Assembly: GCA_014584465.1 (NCBI GenBank)
Contig: JACTMU010000093.1
Location: forward strand, 1 to 64,000
Source of the DNA: Pseudomonadota bacterium
GTDB taxonomy: Bacteria; Bdellovibrionota; Bdellovibrionia; Bdellovibrionales; JACTMU01
Reading direction: 5' to 3'
DNA: 64,000 nt
Shown here: piece after piece, positions 7,074-14,969 of the stretch
Layout: each line of letters opens with the position of its first letter
Position numbering within the stretch: the stretch's first letter is position 1
Made by a program: the position numbers and the translations under genes
Notes under the pieces: generated by a model
Told to the model about the DNA's origin: nothing
The model's input: only the letters and a program-made list of their open reading frames with translations
Database searches by the model: none

Positions 7074-9458
7074 ATGGCGATTCCACAACGGACTGTAAGG
7101 ATCAACTTCCAATGCCTCATTTCAAACTTGATCGCTACCCTGTCGCTCTTTGCATCTTCTCCGTTGTGGGCGCAAGAGACCGAAGTGGAACATCCAGGGG
7201 CAGTGGGCTCCAACTTAAGTTCAGGTAAAATCTTTGTCGAGTTTCTACCCATCAAGGGCCAAACCATCTGGATGAGCAAGGCATTGGAACTTACGTTTAA
7301 ACGCGATCTTCGAAGAAATCCGCGATTGAACCTTGAAGAGGATTTGGGGAGAAAGTTGCAAACCTGTGCAACAGGGGACCTCTCTTGCATTCTCAAAGTT
7401 CACCAGGACCTTGGGACGGACATCGTGTTTGTTGGACGGGTGACGCCGGATCGTATCCACTATCGCATCTATGAGACCTGGACTCAGGCCATCGTTCGCC
7501 AAGGTGAGATGGAGGTCACACCTGGGGAATCGTCGCTCACTAAGTTGCGACAAGATCTTCTACGGGCGATCAAACCCTTTACGGAAAAGGGAGGGTTGCT
7601 CGACCAGAAACCTGTCTTTGTGCCAAATGTGACGAGTCAAGTGGGATCTCCTTCGGATGTGCAGGTGAGTTCTGGTGATGAGAAGAGTGTGAACCGTGTG
7701 GGATCCCATTGGATCACGATGTCCGTTGGGATATGGATGTTTTTACCCTACCTCCTTGGCACGCTTCTCGTGCGAAGAAGGAAGCTCTACTTTAAAAAGA
7801 TAAGAAACCCTTTGATTTGGACTTCAGTGATGGTCCTGGGCTTGCTACTTGTGGGTTTGGTCGACGGAGCCTTTCGATCCAATGTTGCGTTGCAGTTGCA
7901 ATTCAATGAGGCTTTACAAAACCTCTCCTCTTACTCTCTCTCCAACATCCAGTGGAGTCTTACTCTATTTAGTGGAATGGCTTACGGTTGGCTGATTCTG
8001 CTTTCGATGAAGATGATCTTTCCAACTCTTGAGGGGATTCGTCGCATTCGACACTGGAATCTTTTGGAGCTCCTTCGTGCTTGGGCGACCATCAGCGTCT
8101 TAAGGGCCATAACTTTGATGATTCCAACCGTTCTCTATGTTTGGGTTGCATTGAAAATTGGAGAGGCAATCGGGTTAAGTCGAAATGTACAGATATTCTC
8201 TCTGGTCCCAGTTTTAGGTTTACTTTCATTTTATTGGTTCTTTTCCATGCTCGAAGTTCTATCCCTCTATCTCGATCAGGAGTATGCCTATGGTGGAGCC
8301 ACAGAGGAGCATCCCTGGCATAAAGAGTTGCAAGCCTACTTCTTTGGTTATCTCAAACGACTCGGTCTAGATTCTTCGGATCGACTTTTGAAAAGAGTGC
8401 TCTTTTTGCCCTGTCATCAGTCTCACATACTGACCTACGGAAGTCCCCTCTCGCACTACCGAATTGTGATCGATCGAGATCTCCTTGATTTTGCAATAGG
8501 TCGGTTGAGCGAAGACCCGGGGGACTTCAACCCCAATGTCTTAGATCCATCTTTTGGAGCCCTGTTCCCAGGTGGTGCCGGTGATGTGGATGTGGAGAGA
8601 CGAAAACGTTTCTTTCAAAAAATACGTACGATACAACACGATCCAGAGAGGGTGAGTATGCTCGTCAACTGGGTCTATGGGTTCATACTTCCAGAGAGGC
8701 GTCACGAGTCGATCCCACTGATCTCCAACAACACTCAAGATCTCATGATCGTCGAGCAACTTCTCACTGAACAGGAGCGAGAGCGCGCTCAGGGACTTTC
8801 CCACCTTGATGAAGTGGACGATACAGATCCCACGGATCGAGATTTTCTTTTTGGGCTTCTTCTTCATCAGTTTGGAATGATCAAACGGCAGGAAACCTCT
8901 CTCTTGACTCCTCTTCATGCGCTTCACAGATCGCTTCATCGATTTCCTTGGTGGATTGCACAGGGTCTGGATCAAGGGTTCATCTATGGTCGCAAGATCT
9001 TCTACCGGTACTGGGCGGTCCTAGCCGACTCTTATGCGGCATTGAACTTTGGATTGCACCATTTCATGCAGTACCTCTATCTCTTTGTGGAACATGAACC
9101 ACGATTGATCACTGCAAGAGCAGACAAGCTGCGGCTTCACCGAGTGGCTCTAGCGATTTTGAAACGAACAAGAGAGAAGATGCACTATCAGAATGAAAAT
9201 CCTTTGGTGCAGGTCGCAGTCGATCGTCTTGTTTGGCTCTCTCAATACTTTTACTCTCCAATTGAAGTGGGAAGAGTGAGTGCTCTTCGTTTTGTCATTT
9301 ATGGTACTATTGCCGTCAGTGGAATTTGGGTTGGCGTGAACCTGATTTATAATGCATGGAAATATCATCCTTCCTATGAGCAGGTGATGTTGCAGGAAGA
9401 GCAAAAAGTGAAATCCTACAAAGAGAGGATTGAAAGCGAGAAGAAAAATGAAAAGTGA
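7074..9458 (+). CDS. Large exported/membrane protein of a MotAB-type operon
   Basis: First gene of a six-gene operon. The 794-residue product starts with a signal peptide ending near PLWAQE. A periplasmic domain of about 170 residues follows, with an IVFVGRV-type beta pattern that recalls the small alpha/beta domains of outer-membrane lipoproteins that sense or build complexes. Several membrane segments lie at roughly residues 215-380, then a long soluble part, one more membrane helix near residue 745, and a Lys/Glu-rich tail. I do not recognise the family. The next gene starts inside its last codons, so it is coupled to the MotA-like protein and probably forms part of the same envelope machine. 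Its length and mixed topology suggest a scaffold or regulator of the motor. Confidence 0.75.
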   Translation: MAIPQRTVRINFQCLISNLIATLSLFASSPLWAQETEVEHPGAVGSNLSSGKIFVEFLPIKGQTIWMSKALELTFKRDLRRNPRLNLEEDLGRKLQTCATGDLSCILKVHQDLGTDIVFVGRVTPDRIHYRIYETWTQAIVRQGEMEVTPGESSLTKLRQDLLRAIKPFTEKGGLLDQKPVFVPNVTSQVGSPSDVQVSSGDEKSVNRVGSHWITMSVGIWMFLPYLLGTLLVRRRKLYFKKIRNPLIWTSVMVLGLLLVGLVDGAFRSNVALQLQFNEALQNLSSYSLSNIQWSLTLFSGMAYGWLILLSMKMIFPTLEGIRRIRHWNLLELLRAWATISVLRAITLMIPTVLYVWVALKIGEAIGLSRNVQIFSLVPVLGLLSFYWFFSMLEVLSLYLDQEYAYGGATEEHPWHKELQAYFFGYLKRLGLDSSDRLLKRVLFLPCHQSHILTYGSPLSHYRIVIDRDLLDFAIGRLSEDPGDFNPNVLDPSFGALFPGGAGDVDVERRKRFFQKIRTIQHDPERVSMLVNWVYGFILPERRHESIPLISNNTQDLMIVEQLLTEQERERAQGLSHLDEVDDTDPTDRDFLFGLLLHQFGMIKRQETSLLTPLHALHRSLHRFPWWIAQGLDQGFIYGRKIFYRYWAVLADSYAALNFGLHHFMQYLYLFVEHEPRLITARADKLRLHRVALAILKRTREKMHYQNENPLVQVAVDRLVWLSQYFYSPIEVGRVSALRFVIYGTIAVSGIWVGVNLIYNAWKYHPSYEQVMLQEEQKVKSYKERIESEKKNEK

Positions 9459-10266
9459 AGAGAAGAAAGATGAAAAGCCCAAGTTCTTTTCGACCATAAA
9501 AAAGAGCACACTTGTGGTCAACCAGGCCGCAGCAGGTGCTGGTGTGGCAGGACTTTTGGGGTTTGGTGGGTTCTTCGTTGTCGCAAGCGTCTTTTTTGTA
9601 ACTGAGAACTACTTTATATCGATGCTCACGATCTCCTTTGGTCTTCTTGTCTATGTTGCAGGTCTTGATCTTGCAAAGATCCTCCTCTCTTCATTTACGA
9701 TCTTCTTTTCAAGTAAACATCTGATCACCAAGGCGGCTCATCTTCAAGACACACTTGAGGCTCTCAAGGAAGCTCTGAGGTTGAGAAGAGATGCTCGTGG
9801 AGAGATCAAAGGTGGTCCCGTTGAATCCAGTTCATCGCTTCGGCTTCCAAACAACCCTCTTGTTCATGAGATCAAAAAGGTCTTGGAAGATCGAAAGGAC
9901 TTCGAATACGCTGAATACATCAGTCATTCCTATTATGTTGAGTGCCATGAGCTCTATGACTATTCGATCACGAGTCTTGATTTTGTGGCTCACTCCATGC
10001 CGCTCTTTGGATTGATCGGGACCATTGTGGGACTGATTGCCATGTTTGATGGGCTAGGGGCTGACGTTACAGTGGAGACCCTCTCGCCTCAGCTGGCACT
10101 GGCTCTTAAGACGACACTCTATGGAGCGATCTTCTCTTCAGTCTACAAGGTTATAAGTTCGCGTTTTGAACAACGCATTCGGGCACTGGATTACGATTAC
10201 GAGACCTTTTCTCGAGCCTTAGAAGTGGTTGTTGAGAACAAGTGCAGCATTGAGGTTGAAGAGTGA
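9448..10266 (+). CDS. MotA/TolQ/ExbB-family proton-channel protein
   Basis: The last 100 residues carry the family core: LFGLIGTIVGLIAMFDGL, then a polar stretch, then a LALALKTTLYGAIFSSVYKV helix. Two more hydrophobic segments lie near the N-terminus and a helical cytoplasmic loop lies between, giving the usual membrane plan. Start at ATG 9448, overlapping the upstream stop; a TTG at 9430 is a weaker choice. The following gene encodes a MotB-like partner, so the two should form a stator-like complex that uses ion flow to drive movement or envelope work. Relation to flagellar MotA, Tol-Pal or gliding-motor (AglR-type) channels cannot be settled by eye. Last codons overlap the next gene (GTGA). 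Confidence 0.85.
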   Translation: MKSEEKKDEKPKFFSTIKKSTLVVNQAAAGAGVAGLLGFGGFFVVASVFFVTENYFISMLTISFGLLVYVAGLDLAKILLSSFTIFFSSKHLITKAAHLQDTLEALKEALRLRRDARGEIKGGPVESSSSLRLPNNPLVHEIKKVLEDRKDFEYAEYISHSYYVECHELYDYSITSLDFVAHSMPLFGLIGTIVGLIAMFDGLGADVTVETLSPQLALALKTTLYGAIFSSVYKVISSRFEQRIRALDYDYETFSRALEVVVENKCSIEVEE

Positions 10267-10856
10267 AAAAGAGATCCATGCGCCTTCAGCGTCCCGTAAA
10301 AACGGAATCTTGGCAGATCATCTACATGGATCTTATGACCAACATTATGGTCTTTTTTGTAATTCTATGGTCTCTCAATCAGGGTAAGAGTGAGGGGATC
10401 AGTGACACGGTCGGTGATACGACCACGCGTCTCATTGATCTTCCGGGAGACATACTCTTTGCTCCAGGTAAGACCGAGATTACGCAGGAGGGGAAGTCCA
10501 TCATTAAAAATCTCTTTTACACTTCCACTGGGTCCATTTTGAATTTTGATACAAGTGGACTGGTCAAGCGAATGCTCGTCATTCACGGACACACGGACAG
10601 CGATGGCAAGAAAGAGGAGAACATTCAGTTGGGCTTTGATCGTGCCTACTCTGCCTACCGGGAGGTTCTCTCCTACAGTCATGAGCTTCCGAACCACGTG
10701 ATCATCTGTTCTCATGCGGACAATACGCCTGAACAGGAGGTTCCAAAGTTTGAAGGAGCCGTGAATGCGGTTCAAAGAGAGACCTTGCGTGAAGCCAAGT
10801 CTAAGAACCGTAGGATCACCTTGGAAGACAAACTCATCAACAGGTTTCAACGGTAA
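10263..10856 (+). CDS. MotB-like protein with OmpA peptidoglycan-binding domain
   Basis: The 197-residue product has a short basic N-terminus, one membrane helix (MDLMTNIMVFFVILWSL) and an OmpA-type domain with the HGHTDSDG motif and a following FDRAYSAY helix. Asp23 at the membrane entrance sits where MotB has its essential proton-binding Asp, so an active ion path is likely. It would anchor the MotA-like channel encoded upstream to the cell wall. Starts at a GTG that overlaps the stop of the motA-like gene; its own stop overlaps the next ATG (TAATG). The OmpA domain is shorter than in flagellar MotB (total about 300 residues). Confidence 0.85.
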   Translation: MKKRSMRLQRPVKTESWQIIYMDLMTNIMVFFVILWSLNQGKSEGISDTVGDTTTRLIDLPGDILFAPGKTEITQEGKSIIKNLFYTSTGSILNFDTSGLVKRMLVIHGHTDSDGKKEENIQLGFDRAYSAYREVLSYSHELPNHVIICSHADNTPEQEVPKFEGAVNAVQRETLREAKSKNRRITLEDKLINRFQR

Positions 10857-12508
10857 TGAGAGGACTCGGAACAAAGACCATCACGACGACACTGCTGTTC
10901 ATCTTGTGCTCCGGCGTGGTTTGGAACTTGGAACTTCTTCGACCTGAACGTCTGAGAAACCTAGATTCATCTGTTCCGTTTGTGATAGGGCTTTTTGCCT
11001 TCTTCTGTGGCTCTCTCTTTTTTCTCTTTTGGGACTTTCAGACTCCAAGTCGATACGTTTTTCAGTGGATACGAGTGAAGGCAATGAGGTCTGAGGATGT
11101 GATCTTGCTGAGGCTCAGGAGAGTGGCCCTCATCATTAGGGAAAACAAGGGTGCAAAGGGTGTCGATCTTCCACCCACATTGCAAAAGGTCATCTATCAG
11201 GTGACGTTCCTTCTGGTGGGTCTTTTGACGTTTAACAACCGATCCGTGCACATTCTTAAAAATCTTCCTGATCAGATTACGATCTCACCTTCACGATTTT
11301 GTGATGAGAAGAAAGCTGATCGTGAATCAAAGCCGGAAAAGCTCGGGTGTGAACTTCTCCTGAGGGCGTATGATCTGGGGTACGCAAAGTCTCTTGGTTC
11401 ATGTGCTCCGGATGAAGATGAGGAGGTCAAAGAGATCTGTCACCTTCGTCGAGAAGATGAGCCCTACCTTCACTATGCCTGGAGGCAGCTGACCGATGCA
11501 ATGGCAGACCTTGCCTGGGTGTTTTCAGAAGAGTACAGGAAGATGCAGGAGGAACGTTTTTCTGGGCAGCTCAGAGCTTTGAGAGAGCTCTTTCATTTTC
11601 GAAAGAATGCCATCACGACAGCACCACGGAGTCAACACCACCTTTGGACCAACTTTCCACATCCAGAAGGAGGACTGATCTCGGTGCTGAACGAATCCCT
11701 CTCTCCCAACGAGTGTTTGGATCGCTACGCAAGACTTCCACTTTCTCTTGAGGATCCAGATCATCAGTCCATGTCACGCAAGCTGGATCTCATGATGGGA
11801 CACATTCTCTATTCTACGCGCTATGACCGTATGGCAGGTTATTGTAAAGAGTTTGTCGTTCATTGGAATGCTGGTTTCGATGCGTGTAAGAGACTGAGTG
11901 AAGATCCCTACACGTTCTTGAAGGAGCAGGGCAGTTTGGAGTCGGTGAGAGACATTTTTGATCGATTGAAGATCCGGTCCACACTTTCTGGGTTGCGTGA
12001 AGAGTTGAATCGACTTCAAAGCGAAGGTGGAGAGGGTGAACACCTTAAAGACGAGAAGGGCTTTAAGGAGGTGGTGAGCTTTCAGTGTGTTGTGGAAAAT
12101 CGAGCTTCCAACTCCCCATCGTTTTCCGAGCAATCCACTGAGATCGACGGTCACTCCTTTGCGGTGCGAAGCTTGAGTTTGCCGGTTCATGATGACAATG
12201 GTCGTATTGAGTTTCGTTCCTATCAAGATCTGGCTCGACTCTTTGCAAAGGATTTTCGATACACACCAATTACGAGTCGTGCCAAGATTGATCCGGACCT
12301 CGATGAGGAGGCCATTCGAGGTTCACTCTCAGATCCAGGGTTTCTACTCTCACGACTTGAGTTTTTACGAAATGCCGACATCTTTTTGGGCCATCGATGG
12401 ATCCAGGATCGACCCGATCTTCTGGAGGTCTATCCCTATCATCTGCATCTCTATCGTTTTGTGACACTCTTTCGTGAGAGTTATCGAAAGGAGAAGGGAA
12501 GATTATGA
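10856..12508 (+). CDS. Membrane protein of unknown function in the MotAB-type operon
   Basis: The 550-residue product has two or three membrane helices in the first 130 residues (LLFILCSGVVWNL, PFVIGLFAFFCGSLFFLF, VIYQVTFLLVGLLTF) and then about 420 residues of soluble, charged, helical sequence with several Cys (for example CDEKKADRESKPEKLGC and CAPDEDEEVKEIC), suggesting a periplasmic domain with disulfides. No family recognised. It overlaps both neighbours (TAATG before, ATGA after), so it is made together with the channel proteins and is a likely partner of them. Confidence 0.75.
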   Translation: MRGLGTKTITTTLLFILCSGVVWNLELLRPERLRNLDSSVPFVIGLFAFFCGSLFFLFWDFQTPSRYVFQWIRVKAMRSEDVILLRLRRVALIIRENKGAKGVDLPPTLQKVIYQVTFLLVGLLTFNNRSVHILKNLPDQITISPSRFCDEKKADRESKPEKLGCELLLRAYDLGYAKSLGSCAPDEDEEVKEICHLRREDEPYLHYAWRQLTDAMADLAWVFSEEYRKMQEERFSGQLRALRELFHFRKNAITTAPRSQHHLWTNFPHPEGGLISVLNESLSPNECLDRYARLPLSLEDPDHQSMSRKLDLMMGHILYSTRYDRMAGYCKEFVVHWNAGFDACKRLSEDPYTFLKEQGSLESVRDIFDRLKIRSTLSGLREELNRLQSEGGEGEHLKDEKGFKEVVSFQCVVENRASNSPSFSEQSTEIDGHSFAVRSLSLPVHDDNGRIEFRSYQDLARLFAKDFRYTPITSRAKIDPDLDEEAIRGSLSDPGFLLSRLEFLRNADIFLGHRWIQDRPDLLEVYPYHLHLYRFVTLFRESYRKEKGRL

Positions 12509-13104
12509 TAGCACTTCGATGCCTCTTTATTCTATTCTTGGTGTTGAATGTGGCACGCGGGTGGGCTCTCAATTATGATGCGGATCGAAGAGAGGCCTAC
12601 ATTGAGTCTGCTTTGGCGAGTCTTTACGGAGTGAAGGTGACCACCTTGTGGAACAGCTACAAGTACTTGACGACGGTGGAGAGGAACGAGTGCCATTCGG
12701 GAATTGATCGTCTGAAGGTCACCTGTTTGATTGAAGCGGCCAAGAGAGGTTGCTCTCACCTTTCAGGAGCCGCGAAGTCAAGCTGCCTTCTCTATAGCGA
12801 TGTCATCTTGATCAACAAGCTGGGCGAGGACAAGATGATCTCACCAAGAGAGCGTTACAGCATCATGATGGAAGCCGGTGACTATCGAGGAAGGTTCATT
12901 CAAGAGATCACCTATCTCTATGCAACGCTGGCAACAGAGTATGGTTTGTCTAAAGAAAATCAATGTGAAGTCAACGATTTGAGATGTTTTGGAAGATCGA
13001 TCAATCAATTTTGTGTTTCGTATGGGAGTCGCAATGATCTCTCGTGGCAGTACTGTGTTGGAGGCCTTCTTTGGTTCATTGTAACTCATAGGACGGAGAG
13101 GTGA
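12505..13104 (+). CDS. Small exported Cys-rich protein of the MotAB-type operon
   Basis: A 199-residue product with a signal peptide (LRCLFILFLVLNVARGWA) and about eight Cys in the mature part, spaced as in a disulfide-bonded periplasmic protein. No family recognised. It overlaps the upstream gene by four bases (ATGA) and the downstream gene by one (TGATG), so it belongs to the same operon. A periplasmic accessory of the motor is inferred from position only. Confidence 0.72.
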   Translation: MIALRCLFILFLVLNVARGWALNYDADRREAYIESALASLYGVKVTTLWNSYKYLTTVERNECHSGIDRLKVTCLIEAAKRGCSHLSGAAKSSCLLYSDVILINKLGEDKMISPRERYSIMMEAGDYRGRFIQEITYLYATLATEYGLSKENQCEVNDLRCFGRSINQFCVSYGSRNDLSWQYCVGGLLWFIVTHRTER

Positions 13105-14282
13105 TGGTGAAAGGAGAACTTCTTAAAATTATAGAGTCAGAACTCAACAACCTGGAGGCTGCCGGACTCTATAAGGAGGAGCGGACCGTTGGACTTCAGC
13201 CCGATCAGATGGTGGAGCTTTCAGGAGGTTCAACCTATCTCAATTTCTGTAGCAGTGACTATTTGGGTTTGGCTTCAGATTCTGATCTTGGGAGAGTCGA
13301 AGAGGGTTCCTCACCATTTGGATCTTCATCGACGCGTCTTTTGTGTGGGACTTTGAAGGTGCATCAAGATCTGGAGAGCTGGCTCTCGCTCTTCTTCGAT
13401 CGAGAGGCCTCGATGGTGCTACCCACGGTCTATGAGGCTCACCTTGGGATCTTTGAAGCCCTTTGCGGAGAGAAGGATGTGATCATCTTGGATGCTCTTG
13501 CATCTTCTTCACTTCGTGATGGGGCCCGACTCAGTCAGGCCAAGGTTCTCTTCTATCAGAACAATGATATGCAAAATCTTGAAGAACAACTTAAAAAAAC
13601 AGAGCACCATCGCTTTCGCTTCATCGTGACCGATGGGGTGTTCACCCTCAACGGGATTCCAAGTGATCTGATCTCAATGGTGGATCTTTCTAAAAAGTAC
13701 AATGCCACTTTGATCGTGAGTGACGTGGAGGGGGTTGGTGTGATGGGGGCTACAGGTCGGGGAGCTCTTCAATGGCAGAATGTACAAACAGAGGTGGATC
13801 TCCTCATTGGATCCCTTGGCCACCTCATTGGGGAGAGTGGAGGAGGATTCATCTCAGGGCGTAAGGATCTGATTCGGTGGCTCAAACAAAAATCCAAACC
13901 CTATCTCTTTCAAATTCCCTCATCTCCTAGAAGCCTATTTCCCTACATCAAACTGATCGAGCGCCTCAATGGGGATCAAGCTCCACTGGATCGCCTCAAC
14001 AAGCTTAAAAATCTCTTTGGTCAAAGTCTTGTGGACCATGGACTTGAAGTCCTAGGCTTTGATCACCCGATCATCGCAGTGCGAATTGGAAATGCAGTGG
14101 CCACTCAGCGAATCGTGAACTATCTCTTTGAGAAGCAGATCTATGCCACCGGCTATTGTTATCCCTTGGTGCCTCGAGGAGAGGCTCTCCTTCGTTTTCA
14201 AATCACTGCAGGCCACTCCGTTGAGGCACTTACGGAATCAATTCAGACACTGACCCATGCGGTTCATCGATTTTTGGACTAG
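13104..14282 (+). CDS. AONS/KBL-fold PLP-family protein lacking PLP-binding residues (likely pseudoenzyme)
   Basis: The fold is that of alpha-oxoamine synthases (8-amino-7-oxononanoate synthase, KBL): YLNFCSSDYLGLA, FGSSSTRLLCGT, the F-NDM-LE segment, and a late LLRFQITAGHS. The three residues that hold PLP are gone. The stacking His in the DALNHAS motif is Ser135 (DALASSS). The His of the D-x-H motif is Glu210 (SDVEGVG). The Schiff-base Lys of the TLGKALGG loop is His241 (SLGHLIGE; codon CAC at 13821). Numbering is from the GTG at 13101; I prefer the ATG at 13104 with GGAG upstream. All other landmarks and the 392-residue length are normal, so this is not decay by frameshift. Last gene of the MotAB-type operon. 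A binding or structural role is inferred. Confidence 0.85.
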   Translation: MVKGELLKIIESELNNLEAAGLYKEERTVGLQPDQMVELSGGSTYLNFCSSDYLGLASDSDLGRVEEGSSPFGSSSTRLLCGTLKVHQDLESWLSLFFDREASMVLPTVYEAHLGIFEALCGEKDVIILDALASSSLRDGARLSQAKVLFYQNNDMQNLEEQLKKTEHHRFRFIVTDGVFTLNGIPSDLISMVDLSKKYNATLIVSDVEGVGVMGATGRGALQWQNVQTEVDLLIGSLGHLIGESGGGFISGRKDLIRWLKQKSKPYLFQIPSSPRSLFPYIKLIERLNGDQAPLDRLNKLKNLFGQSLVDHGLEVLGFDHPIIAVRIGNAVATQRIVNYLFEKQIYATGYCYPLVPRGEALLRFQITAGHSVEALTESIQTLTHAVHRFLD

Positions 14283-14352
14283 ACTGCAGGTGGGGCCAGG
14301 GAATTCAATCTCTTAAAGACGGAGCTTTTTTGAGATTTCAGCAAGACCCTAG

Positions 14353-14553
14353 CGAATTGAGTCGGATTGTGGAAGCCACAAAAGCGTCCAACTGTTCAGG
14401 GTTATTGATACGCTTCTCGGTGAACTTTTGCAGCCCTGGCCACTTAAGTTCAGGGTCAAAGAGGTCGATCGCCCCAAATTCTACTTTTTTGATACGGGCA
14501 TCGAAAGAGAGTGCCGGACTCCATTTGCTGGGCACAGAGGGTCAATTTCATGA
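14353..14553 (+). pseudogene. Fragment of a third AAA/DUF4143 ATPase
   Basis: Read from CGA 14353, just after a TAG, this frame gives RIESDCG, then a RVIDTLLGELLQPW segment, then PKFYFFDTGI. These match, in order, the segments IERDCG, EILVDTLIGNFLYPF and AKFYFFDTGV of the ATPase at 5747-6931. After the DTGI motif the match is lost and the frame ends at TGA 14551. The ATPase domain and the C-terminus are absent. It is a relic of a third copy lying between the pseudo-AONS gene and the GNAT gene. Confidence 0.65.
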
Positions 14554-14569
14554 TACTTTAAGGGAGAAT

Positions 14570-14872
14570 ATGGATATGGAATCAAATGGTCGGGTGGAAC
14601 ATCGAATTGGAGAGTCGAGGTTTGTTTATCAAGATGATCCTCGTTGTGAGGTCGTCTATCGTCAAACAGGAAAGGTTGTCGACTTTGTACGAACCTACGT
14701 CCCCAACGACTTGAGAGGGAAGGGGATCGCTCAAGCTCTCGCTCATGAGGCTCTTCTTTGGGCTAAGGAGAATCACTTGGAGGTGGTTGCGACCTGCAGT
14801 TTCGTTGGAAGGTACATCGATCAACACCAAGAGTTTCAAAATCTACGAAGGAGTTCGGGATCAAGAGATTGA
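14570..14872 (+). CDS. Small GNAT-family N-acetyltransferase (YjdJ/COG2388 type)
   Basis: Start at 14570 follows an AGGGAG box by 5 bases; the longer upstream frame is the shadow of the DUF4143 relic. The 100-residue product matches the short GNAT type: a VVYRQTGKVVDFVRTYVP beta pair, the acetyl-CoA loop LRGKGIAQALAHEALLWAK and a closing CSFVGRYI segment. Proteins of this size act on unknown small molecules or proteins in the cytoplasm. It stands alone between convergent neighbours. Confidence 0.8.
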   Translation: MDMESNGRVEHRIGESRFVYQDDPRCEVVYRQTGKVVDFVRTYVPNDLRGKGIAQALAHEALLWAKENHLEVVATCSFVGRYIDQHQEFQNLRRSSGSRD

Positions 14873-14969
14873 GATCGAGAGAAGTCAATCGGTCCTTGAG
14901 CAAAAATTCAAAAGCTGTATGTCCGGAAGAGGTAAGGGGCTCTAGGACCTGCGATGGCTTTTCGTGGCA

